A DNA stretch of 64,000 bases, taken from positions 14,039,754 to 14,103,753 of the forward strand of contig NC_064555.1 of the NCBI RefSeq assembly GCF_023856365.1. Reading direction: 5' to 3'. Every line of letters begins with the position of its first letter. The first letter of the stretch is position 1. The translations under genes were made by a program, and so were the position numbers. Below are positions 1-12,561 of the stretch, piece by piece. The notes beneath the pieces were generated by a model. It was not told the DNA's origin and searched no databases. It was given only the letters and a program-made list of their open reading frames with translations. The stretch is from Brienomyrus brachyistius (lineage: Eukaryota > Chordata > Actinopteri > Osteoglossiformes > Mormyridae).

Positions 1-176
1 TGGCCCGGTAGTGCCGTGTGGCTCAGTGGGTTAGGATGCTGGGCCTGTGGGGGGAAGGTCACAGGTTTGAATCCCCATGATTTCACCTTGAGTACGGCCT
101 TCACTGCCAATTGCTCAGTGCACTGTCTGACCCTCTGTTTCTGGTTGCGCATTGCTTTGGGATAAATAAATAAAAT
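1..176 (+). mobile_element. tRNA-derived SINE copy
   Basis: The copy opens with a tRNA-like head. An A-box-like stretch (GTGGCTCAGTGGGTTAGG) starts near position 17 and a B-box-like stretch (GGTTTGAATCCCC) near 65. A non-tRNA body follows, and it ends in an A-rich AATAAATAAA tail near 165-175. This is the usual plan of a Pol III-transcribed SINE. The left end may be cut by the window edge. Divergent copies with similar heads occur at 47.8 kb and 53.1 kb. The family name is not known to me. Confidence 0.7.
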
Positions 177-903
177 GTAAATGTCCTCATAAATATAGGG
201 AAATTTAGCTCGTCTGAGAATGAGTTTCAGAGATATTGCCTTGATATCACTGCACTCTCTCATGGACTTTGGCTTCTGGTCTGGTGTTCTGATAGATGTT
301 TCTCCTGGGTTTTACCTCACAGTGACAGGTATCCATTGACACGCATGCATCTTTAAATAGGCCCAGCCAGGCACCCTGATCTGACAGCTTTTCCAGAGTT
401 TGAACCTGTAACTTTCTTGCTGAGTGACAGGAGCTGCATCAATCTCGTGGCCCCCCTGGGGGCTCTCTCTTTGTGTTCTTATTTCCTCGTGCAGGACTCT
501 TTCAGTCACAACATTTTGGTCCTCTTGAACGAAATGTGCTGCCGTTTATAATCATGGTTTATCAGTTTCACAAATTTCCAGCCACCTGCAGCCAGAGTTA
601 AAGATTTGGAGGCTCTAGGCAGAAACAGGACCAGGATCCTGCTCAAATATGTCTGTTTACCTAAGTTTGTAATGAAGCAGGGAGATTAAGATGTAGAATA
701 GTCCATTACAACTTGGACGGGGGGAGCAGGACTTCATACTGAAAACCGTTGCTAAAAATGCTACTGACAATATTATATTCATCAATGTAAATTCTGTCTT
801 CGTGGGGCCCCTGGTTTTTGGAGGATCTAGGCAGGGGAAGCCCAGCCCCACACACAGTTGCTGGAAGCCACGCTGATGTTGACTGGTTGTGCCGCTTCTC
901 CAG

Positions 904-1041
904 GTGTAATGTGCACGGGGAGGACCGGAGAGTCCTGGGCTTGGAGCTGGACAAGGAGCACCACGCCCTGTTCGTGGCCTTCTCCAGCTGCGTCATCCGC
1001 GTCCCGCTCAGCCGCTGCTCTGACTACGGCTCCTGCAAGAA
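904..1041 (+). CDS. sema6b: sema6b coding exon: end of the semaphorin domain
   Basis: Internal coding exon, + strand. The acceptor is a pyrimidine-rich run ending in CAG at 901-903; the donor is GTGAGT at 1042. The exon starts with one base of a split codon and ends with two bases (AA) of a lysine codon. It encodes CNVHGEDRRVLGLELDKEHH followed by a segment containing LFVAFSSCVIRVPLSRC and YGSCKK. This is the last blade of the sema beta-propeller leading into the PSI domain, typical of class 6 semaphorins, which are transmembrane axon-guidance ligands and receptors for plexin-A. The upstream sema exons must lie left of the window. Naming to 6B comes from the last exon; teleosts carry two 6b copies (6ba, 6bb), which I cannot separate here. 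Confidence 0.93.
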
Positions 1042-1231
1042 GTGAGTGGCATTCCGGACATCCAGTTTCCTCAGTGACAGGCTCCCAAAACAATCCGCCT
1101 GTCAGTCTGGGCGCACAGCAGCTCGTTACGGAAGCTGTCGCGAGCGAGGTGTCAGATTTGAGCTTCCGAGGGTCGAATGTATCCGTCTCAGGTATAAAGA
1201 GAAGCTGATGTCACTTCATTCTGCCGCTATC

Positions 1232-1234
<3 letters not shown>

Positions 1235-1269
<35 letters not shown>
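1235..1269. repeat. (CA)n microsatellite
   Basis: About 17 CA dinucleotides in the intron after the first visible sema6b exon. Confidence 0.95.
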
Positions 1270-1273
<4 letters not shown>

Positions 1274-1682
1274 TACATATATTAGCCAGAATCATAGATT
1301 AAGTTGTTAAAATGGGATAGAGGAAGAGGGTTGTTCCCAAATGATCAAAAACATTCGCTCACATTTGGCACGTGCACGGCGACGCCCACAACATTGGTTT
1401 TCATTCAATAGCGACAGCTGATTGACAGCCTGTTCCACCAGTTACTGCATTCCTATTGGCTGAGAACCACCAATCAGCAGTCACTCTGTGGTACCGGAGG
1501 TGGTGAAAGGCTCCAGGCCGTGTCTCCAATTACAGTTGCCATAATGCATGCATCAGGCATCCCGGGATTTCGTGGAAATGACAGGTGGGCTCGCAGCCAG
1601 ATCACCGGCTGTAAAGCAGTGCCACTGGAAACTGATGTAAATCTGTGACCATTTAACCCCAGAATGCACTGGAGAGATCTGG

Positions 1683-1970
1683 ACAAATGGGCGTGGCATA
1701 ATGACTCAGGGTTAGAGGTTTAAATCCCATCTCCACTTTGTATGTGTGTGGTTTGTATATTCCTGTGTTGTGCAGGATTCCTTTAGGTTTCCTAACACAG
1801 TCCAAAGGCATGCAGTTAGAATATCTGTCATCTGTAAATTGCCCATAGGGTATGACTATGTACGTGTATATGCCCTACAATGGACTAGCATCCCAAGTGA
1901 TGTGCCTCTGCCCAGTACTGCTTGGGACTGGCTCCAGGACTGTCCAGGAAGTGTAGCAGATAAATGAATA
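1683..1970 (+). mobile_element. degenerate tRNA-headed SINE
   Basis: An old copy of the main SINE family of this window. It has a degraded head (GGTTTAAATCCC B-box near 1718), then the body with GTGTGTGGTTTGTATATTCC, a diverged version of the 47-bp core (TGGACTAGCATCCCAAG near 1881), and a tail near 1965. It lies in the 2.36-kb intron 1042-3398. I see no other strong feature in that intron apart from the CA repeat. Confidence 0.55.
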
Positions 1971-3398
1971 AGCATATATTAGAACAACATTTCATATCTT
2001 TCCTTCAGATGAATGAAATCAGACTTGTATCCCTTTCTGAGTAAATCATCTGAGGTGTTAAGACCTTCAGCCCTAAATCGTGTGCTTAATAGGAGAGAAG
2101 ATCAGACTTGGTACAGATGTCCTACCTTAAAAGTTTGCCGCACAGCTTGTTCGCATCCCCTGCGGCTCTGCGGCAGTCAGAGTTTGAGCGTTTCAGACAG
2201 CCTGTCACCAGAGCAACAGCGGCACGGTGTGAGACCTCATCCGAAAGCCCAAGAAGTTGCAGCCTTCTCTTTTTCTGTTGCAAGGCTCAAATAGACCTCA
2301 CAGGTTTGGCAGGACAGGAGAGAGAGTTTGTGTCCCTAAGTGAACCTGAAGCCGCCTCAATTCTCGTCACAGCAAAAAACCACTAAAATCAGTGCAAGGC
2401 AATCCAGAGAAGCCCGATCACCATATCGGTGGATTTCTGCTAGATGAGGGTAGAGTAAGGAAACAAAGGAGAGGATTCATCTCCATCCCACCGAGGTTTC
2501 CCACTGCGAGCCTGTTCACAGTGACATCCTAAGACTTTTGTGGAGCATCCATTTAAGGATGGGGCTGTAAATGCAGGTGTTGTTCTTCCTGTTGTAGTCA
2601 TGTTGACAGTCTGAGTTCCCATGGTCGGTCGAGCATCTTGACAAGGCAGCGTCGGACTCCAGGATCCCTGGGGCTGACAGTACATCTTCCTGCATTCCAG
2701 CCATGATCATTCTGGAATTTTGATTGGTTCTAAGAATGAATCCCTGAGGCAGCCCAAGCCGGAAGGTTTCATCCCCAAATACTAAAGGGGCCAAAGCCAT
2801 ACAAATACCAAGCCTGTAGATAATTATTTACAGTTTAAAGAAACAAATATAGGATCCTGATAATTAACAGACCTGCAATCAATTCCAATATCTGGCAAAT
2901 ATACCGACATTTTCCCATTAATGGGAAATGTAATTCTAGCATCACATTCTCTACAAAAACTATTTTTTTTTAATAAAAACTGTTCGTGTTTAAATTTAAA
3001 AGCTTGTAATTACTTTTAACATTTCAGTGGAAATTCAGTCTGAGCCAAAATGAATGATTTTTCTTTAAGTAGCTTGACTCAACTTAGTTTGCTCCCGTAT
3101 GAGCTGGTGGATCAGGCAGTGTGACTCACTGTTATCTAATTTTAAAAAAACGCTCCTGTCCTGTTCTGTAGCCTCCATATGAAAACATTTACATGCGGAT
3201 GCTTGAATGTCAAATTTATCCAAAGTGACTTTTTCCACCTGTGTGTACATCTGGGTATTTTTGCTGGAGGGATTCGGAATAAGAGCGAACCTTCTTCTGG
3301 GACCTTCACGTTACTTGTCCACTATGTCAGATGACTTCCCCCAGGCATGCTTATGGCTCTTCCAAAGTGCTGACATCACTTCTTCCTTGGTCTCCTAG

Positions 3399-3476
3399 AA
3401 GCTGCTTGGCTTCCCGTGACCCATACTGCATCTGGCTGAAGACAGGAAGCTGTGCCACCAGTGCACCGGGCTTTAG
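3399..3476 (+). CDS. sema6b: sema6b coding exon: PSI domain
   Basis: 78-nt internal exon. The acceptor TCTCCTAG ends at 3398; the donor GTAAGA starts at 3477. The AA left over from the previous exon plus the first A give lysine. The reading continues SCLASRDPYCIWLKTGSC and ends ATSAPGF plus two bases of an arginine codon. The C-ASRDPYC-W pattern is the signature of the PSI (plexin-semaphorin-integrin) cysteine knot that follows the sema propeller. The exon's last bases and donor are the first copy of a tandem repeat (next entry), which is unusual. Confidence 0.93.
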
Positions 3477-3950
3477 GTAAGAAGAGCAGCTGCTGTATGC
3501 GGCATCACCCTCACTGCCACCCGATGAGTGAGACTGGGCTTTAGCTAAGACCGACAGCTGCTGTATGCGGTATCACCCTCACTGCCACCCGATGAGTGAG
3601 ACTGGGCTTTAGCTAAGACCAACAGCTGCTGGACATGGGTATCACCCTCGCTGTGACTCGATGAGTGAGACCAGGATTTAGGTAAAACCGAACAGCCCCT
3701 GGACATGGGTATGACCCTCTCTGAGACTAGATGAGTGACACCTGGTTTTAAGTAAGACCGACAGCCACTGGACGCAGGTATGACCCTCGCTGCGTCTCGA
3801 TGAGTGAGACCAGGATTTAGGTAAAACCGAACAGCCACTGGACATGGGTATCACCCTCGCTGAGACTCAATGAGTGACACCTGGTTTTAGATAAGATCGA
3901 CAGCCGCTGGATGCGGGTATCACCCCGCTGCTAAACTCAGTGAATATGCT
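3465..3950 (+). repeat. 68-70 bp minisatellite starting on the PSI-exon splice donor
   Basis: Seven tandem copies. Their equivalent GGNTTTAG cores start near 3471, 3539, 3607, 3676, 3746, 3815 and 3885, giving periods of 68, 68, 69, 70, 69 and 70. Copy 1 contains the exon end and the true donor (CTTTAGGTAAG). Copies 2 and 3 read TTTAGCTAAG, so the GT is lost. Copies 4 and 6 read TTTAGGTAAAA and copy 5 TTTTAAGTAAG, both keeping donor-like GTs. Copies 4-5 and 6-7 form a 139-bp higher-order pair. Confidence 0.9.
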
Positions 3951-6900
3951 GCCCAGGAAATTAAGGGATGCTACACTATCATCCATGCCGGTGGAAGTTG
4001 GGGCTCTTGTCTCGCTCTACTGAACCCTTGCATTAAAGCGAACATTGGTCCGTGTCCATCGCATACAAGAGCACTGACTCACCATATGTTTTTCACAATG
4101 TGTCCGTATGTTTGGCTGCACCTATTTCCTCTGATCCAATTTATAAAAGCATCCCTGTCTCACTGGAGGCTCTTAGAAGGAAGGATTTTTGTTTTGCTGT
4201 TCATTAATAAATCATAGTCGTACCCCAGGACACAATGCCTTCATAACAGACGATCACCAAGCATTTATTCTTTAACTTTGACATGCTGCAATTGGATTTG
4301 AGCAAAACCAATCTGTCCGTTCTTATGAAGTGGAATGGAGTAATATGACACTTAGTAATTTGACATGCATGCAATCGAAAAAAGTGTTCAGGCGAATGGG
4401 GTCCATCATGGTCTGTCTAGCAGTCTGCCTGTCTAAAAAAACCCAGCCTGTTTCTTTCACTCTTTCCAGAGCTACAGAAAGCTCATTGTCAGTGTTGTTT
4501 TTTTCTGCCAAATTGCATTTATCTTGATCACTTTGCAGATCAGTTTTCATTCCACAAAAGTCAAATTTAGTGATGCCCCTAGGCATTTTTATTTTTCCCA
4601 TAGATCAGCCATGTGGATTAACCACCCTACATCGCTCTAAGTGCCATCCAAGGCCTCCGTGAACATGTTGGCTGGCATCTGCATAAAGCACACCCTCAGC
4701 TATGGACAGATGCAGACCACTTGTTTCCTGAATACATTTTCTTCTTTTTGTTCCATGACCTAGAGTCATTCGATGATGTTGTGACCTTAAAAAGGAGCAA
4801 AGGCATCTTTTCAAAGCTGTAATTATGACATGATTTCATTTTCCCAACCTGCAAGATGATACGTGACACAACGTGATATCCGTATTTAAGGGAGAGCGAG
4901 GAGAAGGATTTGAAGGGATACAAACATCACGTTGTTAAGCCCGAAGACTCCATAGAGACATAAATTTCAGGCCTTCTCTCATGTGGGTAGTACAGCTGAG
5001 GAGCAAGAGGCTCACGGAACGTCTTCGGATGGATTTTTTACGAGCGAAAAGCAGTACAAACAACAGGAGGATTTTTTTTCATTACGGTTCACGAAGCCAG
5101 ACGTTCTCCCGGTTCGCATAGCAGAGCTGCCGGTTTTTTGTGGAGGGGGAGTCGATCCAGATGTGACCTCAGCAGATGCCTTGGCGGTGAATCTCGTCTC
5201 GGAGAGGAACGTACTGTGGGGCGCTTGGAGCGAAACAACAGATGAGATCCAGTGAAAGGGGTTCTAAGCATCTCTGCAGTGCGCAGCCCGGCTCTGCACC
5301 CGGGAGCGCCGGCACGTTTAGCGTCGAGCGCTTTAGCCGTCAGGAGTAGCATCTCTGATGCCGCGGCGAGTGGCACATGAAGTCATTGATTAGTCATTTT
5401 TCTATTAGCAACATCTGTCAGAGAGTTGTAATGCAGTATAAGAGCGTGCTGCGTGTCGATGTTTCTCTTTCTTGCTCCTCCTCTGTTTAGCACGAGTGTA
5501 CTTATGTAGCGCCATCGCTAGCCAATTAGCTAGAAGTGTGCCTGTCTGCCCTCTTCCCCATCGAGCCAGGACAGAGACCAGCGGAGGTGCACTGAAGGAA
5601 CCCGTCACCCAAAAACCAGAAAACATATGTTTTAGATGGGCTTTAGCACCAAAAAAAAATACATTTGACAAATTCAACAGTGACCTCTCTCGCTAGAAAT
5701 CATAACTCATTACTGAACATAATACTCAGACTTTGCGGTGAGCAGTTCCTTATAGGAACTATTTTCTTCCGCAGAACTCCACACACCAATCGTATCACTG
5801 CACTGAAGCCCATTTAAGAGGGTCAGAGGCCTCCGGACTGTTTCAGTTGTAAGCGGGCCCCATATCGTTTTCTATGATGGTGTAGTTGTCAAGCGGAGAG
5901 GTGGTTAGGGGGAGCTAAAATTTATGTCCTGTAAAAAAACGGGAAGGATGGCAAGTCTTTAAAATGTAATTAGACAGGCTTTGCTGAGGTCCTTTTTTAG
6001 CATAGGCCCCTTGGCTTCGGCCTGGGTGAACCTGTGCATTAAAGCACCCCTGGAGATTGGCCGATAACGCAGGTGAAGGTTGGGCAGTGATGGGAGCCCA
6101 TATGTAGTAAGCCATATGCTTCCATATGGCTTACACTAATGGAATGGGGGGGAGTGGGGGGGGGGGGCGGTCAGGTAAACAACTAACAGGGAAACTTTGG
6201 CTCAGTGCCGGGTTGAAAAAAAATTGAATCAACGGGTAGCCACAGATGAAGCCGCTTGTACGATACTGACAGGCCCCTTAATCTGCCCTCCTAATGGAGA
6301 CAGAGGCTGCTTCCACGTAAATGGAACACCTTCTCACATGCCCCCCTCCCCACCACCAACCACCCGCTGTCAATACTCCTTATAAATGGATTTGCCGGTA
6401 TTTATGGTACCGGGCGGTGGGTGGCTGATTGATCGGCACACCGAGCGTTTCGGTTTCTCGCCAGAGGGGAGTCGAATTATAAAAGTGGCCGTGTTTAGTT
6501 AAGCCACGTGTATGGGGAGTAAAGGGATATCAGCTCTGGGGGGGGGGGGGGGGGGGTGGCTGCTGCCAGAGAACTCGAGGCACAAGAATCCAGGAAGAGG
6601 CTAATTCAATCTATCCCCCAAAATATTAAATGTCACCGTGGCGAGGGCAAATGAAATCACCCCAAGCTGGTAGCGACATGGAGGTGCAGGGACTTCTGGG
6701 TATTTGATAGCGTAAAGACTCCAGAGACACTCCGGTTCTTTCTGATCCCGTTTTTTTTTCCTGGTAAAAAATAACTTTTTTGAGTCTCTTTCCTTCACAT
6801 ATTGTACTTCCTGCAGCCATTAATTGGATCTTTGAGAAGCAGGTGGCTCAGGGGACAGCTAAACAGTGTCAGTGTAGCCTAATGTGCTTTCCGTCGATTC

Positions 6901-7033
6901 CACGGTGTTTATTTGCATCTGATTGCTGGGATTTGGCAGAGCAAATGAAGCCAAGGTAGGTCGCATTAAAGAACAACAAGAAAGCATGCAGCCAGGCTAA
7001 TGACCTGCTGTCTTTACCTCTTGTGTCCCTCAG
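3951..7033 (+). other. sema6b: sema6b intron, remaining part
   Basis: Intronic sequence between the minisatellite and the next exon. I see no coding exon with convincing splice sites. A CpG-rich patch with no recognisable product lies at about 5085-5370. Poly-G runs occur at about 6147-6168 and 6539-6556, the second 18 G long. ORFs here are short and look random. Confidence 0.6.
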
Positions 7034-7092
7034 GGCCGGGTTCGAGCAGGATGTTGAGAACGACCACGCTGAACACGTGGACAGCTGCCATG
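7034..7092 (+). CDS. sema6b: sema6b coding exon: extracellular stalk
   Basis: 59-nt exon. The acceptor CCCTCAG ends at 7033; the donor GTGAGC starts at 7093. With the AG carried over, it reads R-AGFEQDVENDHAEHVDSCHG. The GFEQDVE...CHG pattern closes the PSI region in class 6 semaphorins and is well conserved. The phase passes from 2 on entry to 1 on exit and fits both neighbours. Confidence 0.93.
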
Positions 7093-7415
7093 GTGAGCAT
7101 GACGCACATAATTAAAATGTACCCAGGGGGATGCATGGCATGTTCCATTCTGATTATGCCTGGTAAAAATGTAATTATTGTTTTTTTTTACTTTTTACTT
7201 TACTGCAAGCCTATTTCAAAACGTTATTGTTGATGTGTCTTTCCCCGTTGCCAGAATCCTAAATCTGTTTCACGGTGTCCTGAAACACAGATGCCATTTT
7301 GAAAAATTAATTAAGTTAATAAAAAGTAAATCCAAAGGAAAGTATCAGTAATGTGTGATACTTATAAAATGCCCTGCGACTGTGAGCAATGAAATATATC
7401 ATTTATTAAAAATCC

Positions 7416-7496
7416 TGGATGGATGGATGGATGGATGGATGGATGGATGGATGGATGGATGGATGGATGGATGGATGGATGGATGGATGGATGGAG
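7416..7496. repeat. (TGGA)n microsatellite
   Basis: About 20 perfect TGGA units in the 531-nt intron between two small sema6b exons. TGGA tails end the abundant SINE family of this window (for example at 54.9 kb), so this may be an expanded tail of a lost SINE. The SINE body itself is not visible. Confidence 0.95.
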
Positions 7497-7623
7497 TGAA
7501 AATAGCAATATTTAAAAAAAAACGAGTTGCAGTTCAATGGTAGAATCGATTGTTTTATCGATCTGGTTTATGATGTCACTTTTTCTGCTTCCAGTTATGA
7601 GTCTGTTGCTTGTCTGTTTGCAG

Positions 7624-7674
7624 ATGTACTGGCCACCACACGGAAGCAGAACATAGCCATCGATTCCGCTTACG
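7624..7674 (+). CDS. sema6b: sema6b coding exon: juxtamembrane linker
   Basis: 51-nt exon with acceptor GTTTGCAG ending at 7623 and donor GTCAGT at 7675. With the carried G it encodes DVLATTRKQNIAIDSAY, and its last G starts a glycine codon finished by the next coding exon. The family correspondence of this short linker is weaker than for the other exons. The in-frame join on both sides (phase 1 in, phase 1 out) and clean splice sites support it. Alternative exons in the following 9.8-kb intron cannot be excluded. Confidence 0.85.
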
Positions 7675-7944
7675 GTCAGTGGGCTTTTGTTTTCTTTGAC
7701 TCCTCGATCGTCTGTTTCGCTCATAATTCTTCTGAACTTTGCGTGGGTTGAGCTCTCTCCAAACGACACAAATCGTGGTTTCCCATTTTCTGTTTTGGCA
7801 TGTGGCCTTTTATACGCATTCTTTTGCCAATTTGCAATTGACAACGCAAGTAAGCGAGGAGTTGTACGCAAGTAATTTACACTGATACAGTACATTAAAT
7901 TGTTAAAATCAGTTAACTGAGCTTGTTCCAAGTATAGCTGACAT

Positions 7945-8085
7945 TTTAAGGGCAAATTTCCAAAACTCACTCAGAGAAAATTTCTGAGGACTAAGTTTTG
8001 GTTCCCAGTACTGTAACATATGATGATGCAGCCTGACTTTTGGTCATTGACGGTCTCATCTCAAACACAACAAAAAATGGACGGA
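7945..8085. repeat. Dispersed repeat family B, copy 1
   Basis: Shares a long block with 57762-57985. Examples are AAATTTCCAAAACTCACTCAG, GGTTCCCAGTACTGTAACAT followed by ATGATG, and a shared run ending CAAAAAATGGAC. The copy at 57.7 kb has an extra internal segment of about 90 bases. No ends, coding capacity or target duplications were identified. Confidence 0.75.
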
Positions 8086-8419
8086 GTCAGTTATTTGCTA
8101 TTCATTTAATTAGAAACATGGGATTCTGTGGTTCCTTCTAGATGTCATGCAGGGAAAGGCTGTACCATTTTAACCCAGCATTTATTTAAGTTCGTCGTTG
8201 GCCTGTGCATTGCATTAGTGACAATGACACATAGCAGCACCATCAAGGTGGTAACTGAACACACCTCTCAAATGGCCAGTCAGCTTGTCTCTCTCAGTTG
8301 TTTGGTTATGTGGCATCTGAACTCAAAAGGGAAGAACAACAAACTTTGTAGAAAATACAGTTCATTGTGCTGAAAGTGCCCCCCCAGTATATCAGGCAGC
8401 TGTAATAAGCACAGATAGT

Positions 8420-8625
8420 TCAGGGGTGTATGCAGGGGCGGGGCCATTGAGCAGTGATCCCAGCTGAAAGCTGATTGGCCCGCAGTGTGGCCCCTCTCCT
8501 GTCACTGACTGATTCACATCATATCATTGGCTAATGACAAGGCTGGCCCCCCCAGCAGGAATTATGGCCCCTCTTATGATCCCCGCCTTAAAAACATCCC
8601 ATAATCGCTAATCGCCCCTAGAATA
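8420..8625. repeat. Dispersed repeat family A, copy 1
   Basis: Shares CAGCTGAAAGCTGATTGGCC, TCATTGGCTAATGA, GAATTATGG and an AATCGC-CCC end block with copies at 51.7 kb and 55.9 kb. The three copies are clearly homologous but diverged. I do not know the family. Confidence 0.75.
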
Positions 8626-11600
8626 GATCATCAGAAGGTGGGGAGTGGCTTCTTACATTGTCAGGGAGATGTCCATCTTCCAACATTCCCATGTGACGCA
8701 CCGCCCCTTAGAAAAATGACTGGAGCCATTTGTGCATCCAAAGTAGCTTCCATTCCTTCCCACCCCCGCCATCCCCAGCAGCAATTCTGATGATGAAGGA
8801 CCCCCCCCCCCCCCCCCACCGCCCAATTAATTCTGCTTTTTGTGTCACACGTCCTCCACGTCGCCACAGAAACCAGATGACTCTGCCTCGCTCGTGTAGC
8901 AGACATTGTGGCCCTCGAATCACAGGCAGCTCATTAATTTCAATCTCTGCCTGTGTTGTACTGTTTTTTTTTTTTTTTTTAACAAAAGCACAAAGTGCAA
9001 CAAAGAGACCTGGATTGAGCAAGGGAGCCGTTAGCCAGAGGGTTCATAAGGGTTCCTGGGAGGCCAGACCCTGACACACAACCCAGGAAATACGGCCCTT
9101 TAGATCAGACCCTGCTGCCTCATCCTTCAGGGTGATGTGTGTGTGTGTGTGTGTGTGTTCTCATTCCATTCCTATACCTGAAGGAAAAAAATCCCAAATC
9201 AAATTAAGGAGAGAATGTAAGGCGCCTCCTTTTCCATTCTCCCCACTCCCTGTCCTGTGTGCTCGCTCATCTCCCCGGGGGGGCAGGGAGCTTTCGTGCG
9301 TAGGGAGTCCCACCCTGGCAAACCCTGTCATCAGGAAAACAGGAAGACCCCCAGGGTGCATTCTGAGCTGAGCCACTGCATCGCGGTCATGGCACTGAAG
9401 ATGATGTCTAACTATCAGACCCCCTCTGCACAGTATGTCGCCCATAATGCATTTCACCGATTACATATGAATATGAACACACAGACGCCAACTGAGGCCT
9501 TATATAACCCCGTCCCAGCAAACGCTGGGATTTCCGTCTCCACTTCTATGGTTCCTTCGCTTCAGCTATGACACCAGAGTAAGATCACGCTGCAGTTGCT
9601 TACATGATGGAATCCATTTGCATTTTACTCGCGCTGTTGCTCTTAGAGTGAAATGTGAAGGGTGGGGGCAAAAAACAATTTGGGGGTCTCAGTGGTGCCG
9701 GTCTGCTGCCGTAGTGCAGACTGCTGCCGTAGTGCATTGGCTGCAGGATTTGTCATTCGCACAGTGAGGTGCTCCATATTGAGTCCCTTCTTTTGTAAAA
9801 ATGGGACCATTAAGTCTGCTGATGGTTCCGTGGATCTCACAGATCTTAGGTGCATTTCACATATATTTGGGGGGGCTGCTTTTATTCAATGCAACTTACA
9901 GTAGAGGGAAGACTTACTATTTATGTCTCCTCCCTGCGATCTGAGCCCATGATCTGCGTTGTTAGTGTAATGCTCTACTTGTTGGGCTGTAGGACCTTAT
10001 ATACAAGATATATATATATATATACAAGATATATATACTTTGGTTAGTTGGCAGGGGAGATTTTCAGTTCGAGACAGACATGCACACACATGCACCCACA
10101 TTTACATGCGTGTAACGCTTTTACGACCTTGTAAATAGTCTGTAGGTTTTGCAGCTACTACTACCCCAATGCTTTTGATGTAGCTAATTTTAGGTTTATA
10201 ATGGAATAATATAGATTTGCCTTAAGATTTCTTGCATAAGCCCGAGAGTCTGAAAGTGTGAGCGTCACGCCAGATGCGTGAGAGTTGGCAAGTCTGATAT
10301 ACAGCAGGAGAAGCTTATATTAGTCTACTCAAGTTCCCCCAACCCAGGACAGTGGGAGATTTTGTGCTGGTCAAGAGCAGAACATTTCCTAATATAACTT
10401 GTCCAATAGTGAAATCTGTGAAACTGAAAGCCAGTCACAAGGAAACCTGAATCACTAGTCCATGTGATCCCTTTGGCAAATATCAGCTAAAGATCTCCTC
10501 ACTTGACCCGATATTAACATCTAATTAGACCAAACTTAGTCCCTGAATAGGTCTGTGAAGCTAATGGAAGCATATTATTATGTATTTTTACAGGAACTGA
10601 TACATAAGGACCACTTCATGGTCATTAGCCTCTTCACTCTGTTCAGAACAGCTTGATGAATATAGACTAATACATGCACAAAGACCTGATGTAACGATTT
10701 AAGAGCAGAAGGCAAATAGCATCCATTAGCTGCCCGAACTCCGTCAGCAGTGCATGGGCAAATGACTGCACTGCAGCGGTCGCGACCCCACCTCCTACCA
10801 GCCCCGCAGCCTTTGACTGACCTCAGAGCCTTGTTAGCAACGTGAAATGTTAAGTATATGAGGAGCAGGGACAGAAGCTAAGTACCCAGACTCATAGCCT
10901 TAGCATTAGCCTGAGTGTCTGGAGGCCACAGAACTCAAGCTCTACAAACTGATTGTCAAATAATTAGTGATTTATGCTAGATAAGTGTGGATGGCACACA
11001 GCGAATTATGTAAAAATCAGTTGCCCTTAAAATACAATATGGTCTTTAAACTGACACTGACAGCTGACCTCAGATCCCAGTAGATATGAGCTCACAGGAG
11101 ACAGCTTATCGTTTTGAAGATGGCTCCTTCATGCGCAACATTTCGCATTTCGGTGAGTGTAAATTCTCTCGGATGAGTATGCCAGCTAGCAGAAAATCGC
11201 CATGCGCGTAAAGGTTAGATAAGTCGGCGGTTCCCGGTTACGGCAGTTTAAAGACGACTCTCGCCACTGAAGGCCTTGCGGGATACCGGAGAGTGTTGTC
11301 GATCAGATGCTTGCATGTTCGTGTGTCAGCAGCCACACACACCTAAACAACGGTCACGAAATGTAAAATGAGTAGCTGGATGCTTTGAAACTTAAAAGCC
11401 TGAAGCATTTTATCCAAATCATTCCAAACAAGGACGTTTCAATGACGTTTTCAGCAGCCACAGGGCAAACGGTCTGCTTTGCAGTGCTTCAAAGCGTATA
11501 AAGCTTTGTCTCAGACCCAAATAAATGGCCATCCCTTGTTTAAATAATAGACAAATGATGTATTTAAAGTTAGAAATGTAGCCATGCTGCTGGGTTGTCG

Positions 11601-12490
11601 ATGCGTCTACTCAGATACACGCGTGTGCATGAAGTTTACACGTCCTCTGTGACCTTTGTGCAGAAAAAGCTCCTGCAGTCCAAAACCACATTTCAGGTGC
11701 AGGTCCCTTTAAATATTTCTGTCCATCCTGTAGTCTACGGCAGTGATAACTTATATGGTTCATGCCTGATGTGCCGAATTACCCATCATTCCAGGAGCAT
11801 AATTTTATTCCAGCACCCTGCATTATATACGTTTTTATGGCAGACGAATGGGCATATTTTGATGTAATCCTAACTTGGTCTCTTCTAGATAATAGATCCA
11901 ACCATCATCACCAGATATTATTTTGCCCAGAATTTAAAGTGATCACCTCTAGTGAGCTGCAGACATAGGCAATTGGAGTCCTGGGTAATAGACCAGTTAC
12001 TGTGAGGTATCTTTAGTCCGTCGCAGCAGCAGTCTAATGAGCCGATTTGGAAAAGGCCAATCGTGCCGCTCCTTGCACGCCTGCCCGGGAATCCAAAGGA
12101 TGCTTGGTAACCTCAGGTAACTGCCTGAAGTAGGTGACAGAATAGCGATTCATCCCTTTGGGGAAACTGGATGTCCAAAAAAAATGTTGGCCCCAGATGG
12201 TGAACATATCCTTTGCTTTATGTGAATCCGATGAAGCGTGTCTCTTTGTATATGTTGCTGCTCATCCAAGTTTCTGAGTCTTTTTTAGGTGGGGGGGGGG
12301 GGGCATTGAGCTCCGATTTCACAACATTCAAATTGAAAAACCGTTTAGAAGGCCGCTTGTTTGCCAGTCGTCATCCTAATTGGACAGAAGTGAGGCTTTT
12401 CATTGCCTCTGTGGAATTGCCAGACCTGAGCCTTGGTTATGTTGGGATTTATTAAAGCATAATCAGTGGCCCTTCAGGTCCAGAACACAA

Positions 12491-12506
12491 TGTCTCTCTC
12501 TCTCTT

Positions 12507-12559
<53 letters not shown>
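12491..12559. repeat. (CT)n microsatellite
   Basis: About 69 bp of CT dinucleotides with two TTT interruptions, within the long sema6b intron. Confidence 0.95.

Positions 12560-12561
<2 letters not shown>

Noticed and set aside
1..176. Possible true tRNA gene
   Set aside because: It has A- and B-box-like sequence but no cloverleaf stems, and it continues into a SINE body with an A-rich tail.
7512..7970. 152-codon minus-strand ORF
   Set aside because: It overlaps the sema6b juxtamembrane exon in antisense and ends in simple-repeat flank. No homology recognised.
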